64,000 nt of DNA from Amoebidium appalachense (GCA_963693365.1 CAVNZM010000012.1:8370001-8434000), one strand, 5' to 3'. Positions 1-12,480 are shown, numbered from the stretch's first letter. The notes: generated from the sequence alone by a model not told the origin. Program-made: numbers and translations.

Positions 1-9
1 TCCTTTTTT

Positions 10-80
<71 letters not shown>
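1..80. repeat. poly-T then (TG)n microsatellite
   Basis: A run of T followed by about 25 TG units lies at the left edge of the window. It falls upstream of the first recognisable decarboxylase exon and is presumably intronic. A poly-G/poly-T block at 237-304 continues the low-complexity sequence up to the exon at 414. Confidence 0.9.
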
Positions 81-82
<2 letters not shown>

Positions 83-413
83 CGTGTGTTTGTCGGTAAG
101 TGTGTGTGTGACGCGCGCATGTGTCATGATATGAGACCTGTGAAGCCTTTTTACTCCTATGTATCGCTCAGTGCGTGAGTCGTGTTTAGTACACCTATGC
201 TTTTCTCCCCCCACTTTTTTAGTTTTATATTTGTGGAGGGGGGAGGGGGCGGAGGGGGGGGGGGGGGGGAGCGAGGGGGAAGGGATGTTTTTTTTTTTTT
301 TTTTGTATTTTGCCTATTCATTTGATTGATTATTGGTTTTGAATGATTTTTGGTCACTGGAGGAGGGAGGTAATAGGAAGAACAAAATAAATCAACTGAC
401 TTTGTGTGTGCAG

Positions 414-514
414 TATGCGGACTCGTACACGTTCAACCCTCATAAGTGGCTGCTGACCCACTTCGACTGCTGTGCCCTGTGGTGGGTGCATACACACACA
501 CACACACACACGCA

Positions 515-598
<84 letters not shown>

Positions 599-739
599 CG
601 CGCGTGCGCATGCGCGCGCACACACACACGCACAAATGCACATGCATGCACACACGTGCACACATACACACACATTTAGATATATACACTCGTACTCATT
701 TGCAGCGCGCGCACACACACACACACATGTACACACGCC

Positions 740-776
<37 letters not shown>

Positions 777-1820
777 CTTTTCCCCTCCGTTCCCACCCCT
801 AATCCTGGTTAGGGCATGCCTCCTTTTGTGTTCATTTGTGTGCCTGCATAGAAAATATTTACCCTTGCCCGGGCCATTTGCTTCCCCCCCCCCCCCCCCC
901 CCTAAACAACCCTGCTCGTCTTTGGCCAAGATGAGTGGACTCGCCTATTGCTGTTGAAGCAAAGTATGGGTTAAGAACCACGCGCAAGAGGTTTAAGAGC
1001 CGAAACCCATGCTCTTGTGGAGGCATAGGAACCCCCCTGATGATGGGTTCTGTTCAAGTGTCGTCTGCCTGCACACTTACATTGTTTAATTTCGGATTTC
1101 TCATTTTTGTAACGTTTTGTTGTTGTCCTCTGTTGTCTCTTCCATAATTACAACCCTCTAACGCATACATCACTCCCCTCCTCCCCCCCCCCCCCCCCCC
1201 CCCCCTCCCCCCCTCCCCCCCCTCCTCCCCCACCAGGGTTAAGAATCGTCATGTGCTGACTAACACCTTCAAAATGGACGCTGCCTACCTCAAAAACAAA
1301 GCCACCGAATCAGGTACCCCCCCTCCCCCTCCTCCCCGGCGCACACGCACACACACACACTCTCTCTGAAGTATCACTCGCGTGCCCATTTGTATGGGCA
1401 CATGTCCCGCCAGAAATAGAAAACAGAAAAAAGAAAAGAGAAAAGAAACGAAAAAAAATCGAAAGGAAAGGAAAAGAAAGGAAGAAAAGAGAAAAAGAAA
1501 AGAAGAAAAAAAAATAAAAAATAGAAAAACTCGATGCAGAAGCCGTACAGGTCTTAACCCCCCCCCCCCCCCCCCCCCCCCCGGTGGACTCGCCTATTGC
1601 TGTTGAAACAAAGTATGGGTTGGGAACCACGCGCGAGAGGTTAAAGAGTCGAAACCCATGCTTTTGTGGAGGCATAGAAACCCCCCTGATGATGGGCTCT
1701 GTTCAAGTGTCTTCGGCCTGCACGCTTAATTGTTTGATTTTGGATTTCCCACGTTTGTGACGTTTTGTTGTTGCTCTTTGTCGTCTCCTCCATATTTAAA
1801 ACCCTCTAACGCAAACATCC

Positions 1821-1851
<31 letters not shown>

Positions 1852-3161
1852 ACACACCCACCCACTCCCCTCGCCTCCCCCACCCCCCTTCGTTCTGTCC
1901 CTCCCCCCCCCCCCCCCCCCCCCCCAACCTGTATGCTATTATTCAGAGACGATATAAAAACATGACCATCGTGCATTATGAGTGTATTCCAGACGCTTGC
2001 TGATTCCTGGCCTTAGCACACACACTCACAGAGGGGGCGAGAGAAAACTCACGTACACGCACACACACACGCTTGCACCTACACACACACGTCACACACG
2101 TACACGTACACGCACAAATGCACACACGCACACACACACACACGTACAGGTACACACACACACACACGTACACACACACGTACACACACACACACACACG
2201 TTCATACACACACACGTACACACGTACACACACACACACGTACACACACACACACGTACACACACACACACTTACACACACACGTACACACGTACACATA
2301 CACACACGTACACACACGTACACACGTACACACACACACACGTACACACACGTACACACGTATACACACACACGTACACACACAGGGCTGGTCCTTGACT
2401 ACAAGGATTGGCAGATCCCCCTCGGCCGCCGCTTCCGCTCCCTCAAGCTGTGGTTTGTGCTGCGCTGCTACGGCATTGAGGGCCTGCAGGCTCATATTAG
2501 GAAGGTACGTATTCCTTATTGGGAAGGTGTTGACTCTTTTTAAGAAGGTGTTTAGCCATGATAGGAAGGTACGTAGCCTTATTAGGAAGGTGTTGAGTCT
2601 TTTTAGGAAGGTGTTTAGCCATGATAGGAAGGTACGTAGCCTTATTAGGAAGGTGTTGAGTCTTTTTAGGAAGGTGTTTAGCCATGATAGGAAGGTAAGT
2701 AGCCTTATTAGAAAGGTGTTGAGCCTTATCAGGAATTTACGTACTATCTATTAGGAAGGAGTTTAGCAGCCTTACAAAAAGGTGTTTAGCCTTAGGAAGG
2801 TGTTTAGCCTTATTAGGGAGGCACGTACTTACCTTTTGAAAAGGAGTTTACCATTTTCAAAAGGAGTTTACCCTTATTGGGAAGGCACCATACATAGCTT
2901 TACTAGGTAGGTGTTACGTCATGTTAGGGATGTACTTAGCCTTATTAGGAAGGTGTAAAGCCTAATTAGGCTGGCGTTATGCCTTATCAGGAAGGTATGT
3001 AGGGTCATCCGGAAGTCGACAGGCCGTATGTGGTAGACATTGTGGTTACATAGTGAATCGATGTGTTGATACGAACGTTGGCTGACCGTGTGATGAATCT
3101 GAATAACCATATTGTTCTTGATTTTAGGTAGCCTTTCCCCTGTGTGTGTGTGTGTGTGGGT

Positions 3162-3196
<35 letters not shown>

Positions 3197-3270
3197 GCCA
3201 TATACAAGCAAGTAGACACAGACACCCACTTACGCATAAAACACACCCTTACTTATTCCTTCACCCATGT

Positions 3271-3346
<76 letters not shown>

Positions 3347-3720
3347 CACGTGTCTCTTGCCAAGGAGTTCCTTGCACTAGTCGAGAAGGATGACCGCTAT
3401 GAGATTGTGGCCCCCCCGATGCTGGGCCTAGTGTGCTTCAGGCTGAAGGTGGGTTTATATTTAGTATGTATATTTACTTTTTATATTTATAGTTAGTGTT
3501 AGATGACCCTTGCCGGTCTTTTTTAGATTCGTTGAGTCCATATTTGGTAGAACGAGGAATTTATGCATGTTTTTTTGACTAGGCGTGGAGGTTTCGGGAG
3601 GACGGGTGTTGTGGGGGGGGGGAAGGGTGGGGGGGGGGCAAAGTTCTAATGTAGAGTGTGTTGAGTGGTTCCCACACCAAGGAAGTGGTTACGCTTCCAC
3701 ACTGTAAACACTAAAACCTG

Positions 3721-3754
<34 letters not shown>

Positions 3755-3993
3755 ATGTAGGGGGGTTTGGGGGGGGGGGGGGGGGGGGGGGGGGGATTTG
3801 GTGCAATGGCAACCAACTAATCAGAAATAGCACAAGGGATTGTATGTATGACACGTGTGGCAGGACGCGCATTATCGAGAGCAATGAAGTGTATTAATTT
3901 ATGTCCTCTAGCCATGTCCCCCTCCTCTCCCCCCCTCCTTCTCCCCAAACACACACACCCTCAATCTCTCTCTTTCAAGTTGATCACACACAC

Positions 3994-4035
<42 letters not shown>

Positions 4036-4124
4036 TCATGAACACACACACACACACACATACACTCACTCATGCAGACACACACTCGCGCACGCACACA
4101 CACACGCACGCGCACACACGCACA

Positions 4125-4181
<57 letters not shown>

Positions 4182-4204
4182 CCATACACATGCACGCGTG
4201 CGTG

Positions 4205-4247
<43 letters not shown>

Positions 4248-4294
4248 GCTCGCTCGCTCGCTCGCTCGCTCGCTCATGCAGACACACGCGCACG

Positions 4295-4348
<54 letters not shown>

Positions 4349-4773
4349 CGGACAATGACACCAACAAGCGGCTGAATGATGCCATCACGGCTGAGGGTCG
4401 CATCTTCATTTCTCCCACCGTGCTCGGTAAGACCCCCCCCTCCCCCCCCTCCCCCTGCAAGGTAAGGTGTATACCTTGATGCATACTGTGTGTGTGCGTG
4501 TGTGATTGTGATACATCCTTCAACTCTCCCTTCCACCCCCTTCCCCCCTTCCCCCCTTCCCCCTTCCTTTTCCCTCTTCTCAACCCTTTCACTTACGCCC
4601 ACCCACCAACCCTTCAACCTCCCTTGGCCCTAAAACCAAGAATGGAAGATTCTTTGTCGCAGAGGAAAAAGCATAAGTTGTTTCGTTGTGTGTGGTTTGC
4701 ACTCTGCATCGCCTTCTCCATTATGGATTTGTACTTCGTACTCTACATTACCTTCTAACATGCCCACCCCCCC

Positions 4774-4804
<31 letters not shown>

Positions 4805-4905
4805 ATGCGCGCACACGCACGCACGTGAACACGCACACACAAAAAAATTACCCGACCATTCGTGTAACCTCCCGGGAGTCGTCATACCCCACATGTCCCC
4901 CCCCC

Positions 4906-4940
<35 letters not shown>

Positions 4941-5273
4941 CCCCCTCTCCCAACTCCCCCATCTGCCCTAAAAAAAAGCCCTCCTGCCTGCCCACCCAGC
5001 CATCGTTTTGCTTTTCAGACTCCTGTTTGCCTGTCAAAGTTGTTTGAATAGCTCGTGGTTGCTAACAAAAAAATATACATGCACAAGTACACCGCCACAC
5101 ACCCACCCACACACGTGTGTGCGCACACACTCATGCACGCACACACACGTACACACACACACACAGGCGGCACCTTCACTCTGCGCTTTGTGCTGTGCAG
5201 CCCCGCCACTGAGAGCAGTCACGTGACCACGGCCTGGGAGACCATCCAGAAGCATGCGGCAGCCCTCCAATGA
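414..5273 (+). CDS. DDC: aromatic-L-amino-acid decarboxylase, C-terminal exons (5' partial)
   Basis: Group II PLP-dependent decarboxylase, which removes CO2 from an aromatic amino acid (DOPA, tryptophan, tyrosine or histidine class; the substrate cannot be told). Six exons agree in phase: 414-481, 1237-1313, 2386-2504, 3347-3448, 4348-4426 and 5167-5273 (TGA). They encode about 183 residues, the C-terminal part of a family usually near 480 residues. Exon 1 carries NPHKW, whose Lys forms the internal aldimine with PLP. Exon 3 carries [19 protein letters not shown], the family's most recognisable block, followed by [12 protein letters not shown]. The last exon reads TLRFVLCSP and ends in a typical short helix. 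Four of the five acceptors in this window that close an intron are the end of a (CA)n array. The N-terminal half must lie to the left of the window. No AATAAA follows within a few hundred bases of the stop. The gene symbol stands for the family; a tyrosine or histidine decarboxylase paralogue is possible. Confidence 0.93.
489..760. repeat. (CA)n array followed by poly-C, intronic
   Basis: A (CA)n array with CG-containing variants begins seven bases after the donor of the first visible decarboxylase exon and is followed by about 35 C. It produces long His/Thr and Cys/Val frames on the two strands, none of which is a gene. Confidence 0.9.
904..1175 (+). repeat. SINE-like dispersed repeat, copy 1
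   Basis: The repeat begins at the family motif CCCTGCTCGTCT and contains a block ending GAAACCCATGCT, then CCCCCCTGATGATGGG, then a T-rich 3' half, and ends in a long poly-C. It is about 80% like the next copy at 1581. It lies in a decarboxylase intron. Poly-C lies both before and after it. Confidence 0.7.
1581..1825 (+). repeat. SINE-like dispersed repeat, copy 2
   Basis: A second copy of the same subfamily in the next decarboxylase intron. The two share GGACTCGCCTATTGCTGTTG, AACCACGCGC, GAAACCCATGCT and CCCCCCTGATGATGGG. It is 5'-truncated by the poly-C tract and ends in poly-C plus (CA)n. Confidence 0.7.
2056..2385. repeat. (CA)n/(ACGTAC) compound microsatellite ending in a splice acceptor
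   Basis: About 330 bases of CA units interrupted by CGTA. Its last unit, ACACACAG, is the 3' splice site of the decarboxylase exon at 2386. Confidence 0.9.
2490..3010 (+). repeat. tandem array built from the decarboxylase exon 3 donor
   Basis: The exon ends ATTAGGAAG and the intron starts GTACGT. The motif TTAGGAAGGT then recurs about every 20 bases through the first 500 bases of the intron. Three of these units make a higher-order repeat of about 63 bases that is present roughly three times between 2545 and 2735. Several units still read GGAAGGTACGT or GGAAGGTAAGT, so they are good decoy 5' splice sites. Confidence 0.85.
3272..3346. repeat. (CA)n ending in a splice acceptor
   Basis: About 37 CA units run straight into the acceptor of decarboxylase exon 4. 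The same intron holds (TG)n and 35 G at 3140-3194, which are complementary in sense to CA and C arrays. Confidence 0.9.
3987..4347. repeat. (CA)n with (CTCG)n block, ending in a splice acceptor
   Basis: A compound microsatellite with a CTCG tetranucleotide block at 4245-4273. The final CACACAG is the acceptor for the exon at 4348. Confidence 0.9.
4673..4790 (+). repeat. SINE-like repeat, 3' fragment
   Basis: A match to the 3' half of the dispersed family (TTTGCACTCTGCATCG, TGTACTTCGTACT), ending in poly-C and (CA)n like the other copies. Confidence 0.6.
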
Positions 5274-5994
5274 AAACACGCCAATCCTCGTTTTGCGTAA
5301 AGCGTATTTCCGGGGGGATTCTTGGAAATTTGTTAAGGAATTTGTTTTGTTTTTTCCCCATCGTTTTCCCATGTAGCACTGCAATAAGAACACACCGTCT
5401 AATTACCTCGTATAGCGGTTATTGGGGGGGGGGGGGGGGGGGTTCTTTTGAAATTTCGTGGGAGGATGTTGAGTTTTTCACCTTCTCATCTCAGGGGATG
5501 TCACTTGGAGATAAATGGGTGTCGATATGAGGCCTTTAGAAGCTGTTCCATATGAACCTGACGATGGTTCGTTCATTCGGCTGTAGCCGTCCCTTTGATA
5601 TTTCGATTTTCCATTTGGACTCAGCATTGTTCTTTTGCTAGTATAAAGAAGGTACCTGGTGTACTCCAGATAAATACCGGTGAATCGAACTGTTTCCGGT
5701 GTTTTTGGTCTGTGTTCAGTCAATATAAACCCCCTCCAAAAAAAATGGGAGGGGGAGACGGACCCGGGTGGGTTGGGTTTGGGGGGGGGGGGGGCTGTGT
5801 ATGCATAAAAACTGAAATAGAGAGAACCTGTGTACAACCATGGAGCCTTTGTGTTTGTGTGTGTGTGGGCGCGCGCGTGCGTCTCGATATATGTGCGAGT
5901 GTGTGCATGTGTCACGGTGTGTGCGTGTGTGTGAGGTTTTTTTCTCTGGGACTGTACCTGTGTGTGTGTGTGTGTTTGGGGGGTCGGAGGCTCT

Positions 5995-6028
<34 letters not shown>

Positions 6029-6166
6029 GGCTCCTCGAGCTCCCCCCTGCCTCACACTCACCGTCACTATATGTATACATCTGATGGCCACCTACAAAAC
6101 AATTGCAAAGGCCATCGCATTTGATTTTGATTATCGATTAGATCAAAAGGCGCCGCGGGTAGGACG

Positions 6167-6206
<40 letters not shown>

Positions 6207-6215
6207 TGTATGTCT
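5274..6215. other. intergenic, low complexity, no gene seen
   Basis: After the decarboxylase stop there are poly-G, a (GT)-rich stretch at 5848-5975, poly-C at 5996-6026 and (CA)n at 6171-6202. I find no exon that I can support here. Confidence 0.6.
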
Positions 6216-6292
6216 AGCTTGGCTAAGTCATTTTAAATTTAGCCTGTCGCAAGACAGAACGGTGTGAGCAGGTTCGATCCCTGGCACCGCCA
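6216..6292 (+). other. tRNA-like segment with a T-arm/box B motif
   Basis: The block has TGGCTAAGTC (like a pol III box A), then a perfect hairpin CTGTC-GCAA-GACAG, then CAGGTTCGATCCCTG (a T-arm and box B form) enclosed by CGGTG/CACCG. No 5' acceptor strand pairs with the 3' end, so it is not a normal tRNA gene. It may be a tRNA-derived SINE remnant. Confidence 0.35.
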
Positions 6293-6568
6293 CTTGGTTA
6301 CATATAGCGATCCTCTTTTATTAAATCGACCACTTTCGTTCAATTCCGTATAACATCTGGGCTACACACCCCATGGCACAAGTAAGGGTATCTGATGTAA
6401 GACTATCGGTACACTCTATATTGGAGGGTTTTCATTGGGGAGCCACTTTCATCCAATCCATCATTCCCCAGACCTGCATGGATAGGGGTGCATTGGTCTT
6501 CCCAGGCAGGCCTAGTCGCAGTATCCGCTTTCCAATCGGGCAAACCGAATGAGGATTCTTTGTCGAAG

Positions 6569-6784
6569 ATGGATGCAAATGATTCGGTGGAGGAAGGCGA
6601 CGAATGTAGGCCTAAGTCGGAGTGGGAGGATAAGTATGAGCGCGAGTGTGCGTGCCTGCGTGCGCTGAGGGATAAGGCTCATCGGGAGAGGAACAAGTTT
6701 GTGGTGTGTAATTTGAGTGACATAAAACCGTGGCATGCAGCCATCGGAGAAGTCAGGTTCGGGTTAAACTCGGAGTGGACGTAG
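6569..6784 (+). CDS. small open frame, 71 aa, unknown
   Basis: The frame opens at an ATG at 6569, stays open about 80 bases further upstream, and ends TAG. The product is charged (DKYEREC, RALRDKAHRERNK) and then has a short mixed segment with VVCNLSDIKPWH. Base composition is balanced, unlike the repeats around it, which is the only positive sign. I recognise no family. It could be a single exon or chance. Confidence 0.3.
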   Translation: MDANDSVEEGDECRPKSEWEDKYERECACLRALRDKAHRERNKFVVCNLSDIKPWHAAIGEVRFGLNSEWT

Positions 6785-7561
6785 AAGAAGGTCACGGTTC
6801 GCATACTCCAGTTCTGCGAGGAATTGGCTTAGTGTTTGTGTGTGTATGGGTGTGAGTCGGGTGTGTGTGTGTTTGTGCGCGCGTGTGTAGGTGCATGTGT
6901 GATTTGGGTGTATGTGCATGTGTGCTCGAAGTTGGAGTCCTGGTTGAGAACATTAAGGGGGGCGGGGCACCCGGGGGGGGGGGGGGGGGGGGGGGGGGTG
7001 ATGGTGATAGTTCTATTTTTGTTTTTATTCGAGGTATTTTACTATTCATTATGGTATACTATATCTATTTTTATTTTATTTTTTGGGGGGTTTGGGGAGG
7101 AGGCTATTGAATTGTGCCTCTTAATGGAGAGAGATCCGGGATCCGAAGAGCCTTATTTCCCATCACGCCAGCGTGAGGGCATGTACATGTAGTGTTGCAA
7201 CACTTCTCAATTTAAAGGTATTTTAGGGTTTTATAAATTTGAAATTTTAAGGCGATTCTTTTTTTCTAGGCGCGATAATCACAATAGGGTTCACACAACA
7301 CACCACCACAAAAAACACGTTTGTTCGATACTACAGAATAAAACCTTTATCATTATGACCTCCCCATACGTGCACAAGTCATATACCTTTATGTTTGCTG
7401 AGCAAAAGTAAATCATTGTGGCTCTACTCTATCATACGTTTTTATGGGTTTTCTACTCTACTATGACTTTGATAATTTTGCCTTCCCTTTCCGTGCACGT
7501 GCAGAAGTGTTCTTTCGAGTTCTGATATTCGAGTTTGACAGTATGCCTTCTTCCCCCCCCC

Positions 7562-7592
<31 letters not shown>

Positions 7593-7711
7593 ACATACGT
7601 GCATCATTATTATTTATTATTAGTAACCCAATAGAATTCAGTAAGATCCATATTACTTGACATAATTACATATTTTTCGTGAGCTTTAACCCTTTATAAA
7701 TAACTCAATAC

Positions 7712-8258
7712 CTGATTGGATGGCGGTGTCGTTAATATTTCAAAGAGCTGGCTGTGTGCCGTCGGGGGGTATGCCAGCCACATCTTAAGCAGGGACGGTT
7801 CTGCATTACATTCACAACCCGTCAGAAGATGTCTTCCCCACCATCACCAGCTTTCCTCTAACTTCTATTCCTCTCCTTTTCTCGTAGCACACATGTACTT
7901 GAAGCACACACACGTACATATGTGTATAGCACACATACAAATGTCTACAACATACGTACATGCATGCATGCACATATGTGTAGCACACACGTACAAAAGT
8001 CTAACACACACGTACGTGCACACGCATATGTGAAGCGCACATGTACAGATATGTGGCACACACGTGCATCTGTGTACAAGGCTAAAGCAACAATAGAGGG
8101 GAGTGAGGAACTTTAAACAACTTGTTTTCCTTCAGAGCAGCGCAAATAACAGAGTATAAGTCAGTAGGGAAATCGTGTTGTTCTTACTTTTGGGGACTGA
8201 CAATTCTGTTATGACATCTCGATAGTCGGCTGAAAACAACTGCCTGGCCTCGTCAGTC
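7712..8258 (-). pseudogene. partial duplicate of SGNH hydrolase exons 4 and 5
   Basis: Two minus-strand segments match the complete SGNH gene at 10392-16322. The exon 4-like part, 8258-8188, is exactly 71 nt like the parent (FSADYRDVITEL versus FTADYHGLIAQL) and ends in the same AAAA|GTAAGAAC donor. The exon 5-like part, 7800-7712, reads KMWLAYPPTAHS and is 89 nt against 87 in the parent, so it would leave the wrong phase for exon 6. I see no copies of exons 1-3 upstream or of exons 6-7 (with the catalytic Asp/His block) downstream. The block is therefore a truncated tandem duplicate lying 3' of the parent gene. Use as alternative exons of a neighbouring transcript cannot be excluded. Confidence 0.7.
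7900..8100. repeat. ACACGTACAT-rich degenerate repeat
   Basis: Degenerate CACACATGTAC/CGTACAT units lie between the two duplicated SGNH exons. The sequence is simple and not coding. Confidence 0.6.
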
Positions 8259-8319
8259 CTGTACGCACGCACGCGCGTGTGTGCGTTTGTGTGTGTGTGT
8301 GTGTGTGTGTGTGGTGAGT

Positions 8320-8356
8320 GTGCGTGCATGCGTGCGTGCGTGCGTGTATGCATGCA

Positions 8357-8388
<32 letters not shown>

Positions 8389-8392
8389 TGTG

Positions 8393-8455
<63 letters not shown>

Positions 8456-8480
8456 TTGCGTGCGTGCGTGCGCGCGCGGG
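8320..8480. repeat. (TGCG)n tetranucleotide array
   Basis: About 35 GTGC units, with (GT)n on both sides. It produces long Arg/Ala/Cys/Val frames that are not genes. Confidence 0.9.
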
Positions 8481-8484
8481 CGTG

Positions 8485-9928
8485 TGTGTGCACGCGTGGG
8501 TTAGTGGGTGTGTGCGTCCGTGTTTATAAGTGTGTGTGCGCGTGCGTGTGTGTCTGCCTGAGTGTATTTGTGTGTGCCCGTCCATGCGTGTGTGCGTGAG
8601 TGCCAAGCACTGGCAGTGCCCATATCTAGGGGCTTGTGTTTGTGCATGTGTGAGCATGTGTGTTCTTGGATGGGCGTGAGTTTCAGTTCACCTCTGTGGA
8701 TGTATCGTTGTTGTTCTTCCATATTTTTGCTTTACTCTTTGTTTTTCTACTCTTCGTTTTTCGTTGATCTTTTTTTGTGACACATCACGACAAATAATTT
8801 TCTCTCGATACTATGGTCACACCTTTTTGTGTTGGACGGAACTCTTTCGCACATGTGCCGTGGGTATTTCATATTCCAGCGACCGATATATGGTTATCAG
8901 GGCGGGCATGGTGGCTGATGAGATCTTGAGGGCTGAACCAATCAAAACGAAGAATAGAACTCAATAGATGCCGCCAGTTGTACGCAATCTAGATCTTCGG
9001 TCGTTATATATTACACACTTGAGTAAGCGTTTATTATGCAAATACATCACTGTTTTTCAATATTCTGTATTCATTTATATCGCCAACGTCTTCTTCGTGT
9101 CTCCGTATACCAACACTGAGCCATTTTTCTTCTTTTCTTCCGTCTAAATGTTTCCCTGTTCATCAGTCCACATTTCTAACCCTGGGCGATTTCGTAATAT
9201 ATATCATTCTCCCGCCAATCAAACGAAAGAATAGAATGCAATAGATTCAATAGATGCTGCCAGCAACTTGATCAGGCACCATCATAGGCCTCCAGGCCCT
9301 ACACTAAACTTGCCAGTTGCGAACTTGCGGGGCCCGGGGCAAGACTTTTCCTTTTCTTTTTCCTTTCTTTCTTTTCTTCTTCTTCCCTTTTTTTTTTTTT
9401 TTTTGGCCGAGCCCATCACCCTCCCAAAACTGATGGCCGCTAAAAGTTGCATGCGCACCGATTATTGTTGCTACATTAATGATTGTTATTTTTTCTGTTC
9501 AGTGAACTTATGTGTAATCGTGAAGGGGATACAAGAAAACATGGTCAGGCAGACGGCAGTGCAAAAACCTCCTTTCAGAATAGAACAATACATTTGGTGT
9601 TGGCACTGTTTGACTTACTACAAATAAAAAAGCAGTGGGGTTATGTGCTGTTTATTCGACTAGCGCTATAGGAGGCAAGTCTTCAATATTATATAGGGCG
9701 GTTTAAGTAATCTCAGCTTCTTATGTTTTGGAGCTTGTCTCAATAACAAAAGTCAATAACAATATGTAACGTGCCTCCCCCTAGCGTCTATTCATGATAG
9801 ATGCAAAGAGCCGACATGTCTTTAATTTTTTCTGTGGTCGCGTAAATACTGAAGAAAAAGGAGAGCTAATCATTAATGGGTTGCAAGGTCGCCCGATGTT
9901 TTTTGTGGTGTCCTCTGCTGCAATCTAG

Positions 9929-9981
<53 letters not shown>

Positions 9982-10008
9982 CACAAGTGCGAGTGCGTGT
10001 GCGTGTGT

Positions 10009-10081
<73 letters not shown>

Positions 10082-10391
10082 CGCGCGCGCGCGCGCGTGT
10101 GCGTGCACGCGTGCGTTTGTGTAGACACTGATGTGTGAGTGAGCGTCTAGGCGACTGAGTGTGCGTGTGTGAGTAGTGTAAAAACGTGCCGGAGTGTGCG
10201 TGCATGCGCATGTGTCCGATGTGTACCATCTGCCTTAAGGGCGCTCAAACCACCATGACGTCTACATTGATTCGTAGACCCATTATCTACAGCTAAACTA
10301 TGACGTGACTATACATTCGAGAAACTATTTACACAAAACATTAGCCCCCATCTATAACATCAAGTAAAGAAGCCCTGTACATGCATAAGTG
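8485..10391. other. intergenic between SGNH parent and its partial copy
   Basis: AT-rich unique sequence with a poly-T at 9390 and a (GT)n array at 9932-10078. No exon was recognised on either strand. Confidence 0.55.
8933..9265 (+). repeat. direct repeats of about 45 bases
   Basis: CCAATCAAAACGAAGAATAG..CAATAGATGCCGCCAG near 8938-8977 recurs with changes near 9216-9262 (CCAATCAAACGAAAGAATAG..CAATAGATGCTGCCAG). The 240 bases between them look unique. This could be a duplicated element end. Confidence 0.55.
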
Positions 10392-11387
10392 TTATTTCGA
10401 GCTCCCATTGATCCAATCACGCACGGCCTTTGCCGCTGCTGCCGCCATTCTTGCGGTACCTCTTGCACACGGATGCACACCGTCACCCTTCAGCTTGCCC
10501 TCCCCATCCATGCAGAAACTGTGTTTAGAGGAAAAACCTTTGTCAGTTGCTCGAGATAATACGGGAGAAGAGGGGGAGGGGGATATCAGATACGGAGTGC
10601 ACATTCACGACAGACATCATGGTGTGGACCTTGCAAAGCAACCACAAAGAGTATGCACACTAAGCGAAGCCCATCCTCAATCCGGGGGGTGATAATTGAG
10701 TTACTCAATTCCCCTTTTCTAATTCCCCCCACCCCACGCCACCCACCCACCCACCCATCCAACCAACCACCCACACCCACCCACAGGTACTTACACCACA
10801 TGTCCTTATCCCTCCTCACTTCCCCAACCACGCACACCAAAGTGTGTTCTCTCACAAGCACACGTGCAGAGTTACTGCACATGCACACGCACGCACATTC
10901 GTACGCCATACTTACCGAGCCCACAGCTCAAAACCACACCACAGCATAAACATGCCATCACATTGAAAACTAAAGGTGTAGCCCCCACTTATCCACACTC
11001 TCCTCCTCGACCACACGACAGCCAAACCACAGCATAGATTCTAGGCACAACCACCATCCAATGATGCAACCCCGTTAACTTTAAAGTTTAACGTGCATGC
11101 ACCTGTCCACACTCTCCTCCTCTGCAATACCACAACCATAACACAGCATAAATCTAAACACACTCACCATCCAATGATGCAACCCCATTAAAATTTAACG
11201 TGTGCACCCACCTGTGCACGCTCTCCCCCTCTGCCGTCTCGGCTGCCAGAGCAGCCCTCATGTCGATGGTGCCCAGCCCCAGGTCAAAGGCTATGCGCTC
11301 AACTAGCGGCCGCACAACTGGGTTATAAAAATATTGATTAAAAAAATGTTTTTGTTTTATTACGCCATTTTTTTCTTTTGCCCCACA

Positions 11388-11426
<39 letters not shown>

Positions 11427-12395
11427 AATATGATACAGAGTACGAAGCACACATTCACGACGGACAAAACAATGCATGCAGATCATAAAGAGCACAAAAA
11501 GAGTATAAATCATAGAAGAGCCCATAATGGGAGGGGGGGACGAGTGCCCTGAGGGTGTACTTGAACGCTGGGAATCTGTTTGTGTCTAGAATTGTATGTC
11601 GGAAGTGGAAGGGGCAGGGGGAGCACGGTAGAGGATGGGAGGGGGGAGAGGGGGAGCACCATTTTTTTTTTTTTTGGGAGGGAGGATGGGGGGGGGGGGG
11701 GAGGGGGAGCAGTGAAACGCAAACTAGGGCAGCTGCACATAACTTATGTTCCATTTATCGTGTAGTGATGAAGCAAAAAAAGTTTACACAAGGGAGAGAA
11801 CAGGGGAGAAAGTGTCACAGGGACAGCGGAGGTGAATGCATAAGCTTCCGTGTGGTTGAGTGTTTGTGATGGTTGCGTTAAGTTCCACTACAAAGGCGGG
11901 AGAGGAGAAGGGGGGAAGGGGGGGGGAGACGGGGGGATATTAACCAATAACACATAACTTATGTTCCATTTATCGTGTAGTGATGAAGCAAAAAGAGGTT
12001 ACACAAGGGAGAGAACAGGGGAGAAAGTGTCACAGGGACAGCGGAGGTGAATGCATAAGCTTCCGTGTGGTTGAATGTTTGTGATGGTTGCGTGAAGTTC
12101 CACAACAAAGGCGGGAGAGGAGAAGGGGGGAAGGAAGGGAGAGGGGGGGGGTATTAACGAATAACACGTTGCAATAGATGTGGGGGATTTCAAAAACGAA
12201 CACAGAGAGAGCAACAAGAACAGTGCCGATATTGCGCGCGCGCACGCGCGCGCGTGTGTGTGTGTGCGCGTGTGCGTGTGCGTGCGCGCGCGCGTGTGTG
12301 TACTTGTTAGTGTGTATGTGTGTCTGTGCACAAGCGGGTGCTGCGGGTGAGTGCCTGTGTGCATGCATGTTCGGCTGTGTGTGTGCCTTTACATG

Positions 12396-12480
<85 letters not shown>

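Noticed and set aside
2490-3010. Regular repeats that might suggest a CRISPR array
   Set aside because: Units are 20 bases with no unique spacers, inside a eukaryotic intron, and derived from the flanking exon end.
6216-6292. A true tRNA gene
   Set aside because: There is a T-arm and a box A-like word but no pairing acceptor stem and no proper anticodon arm.
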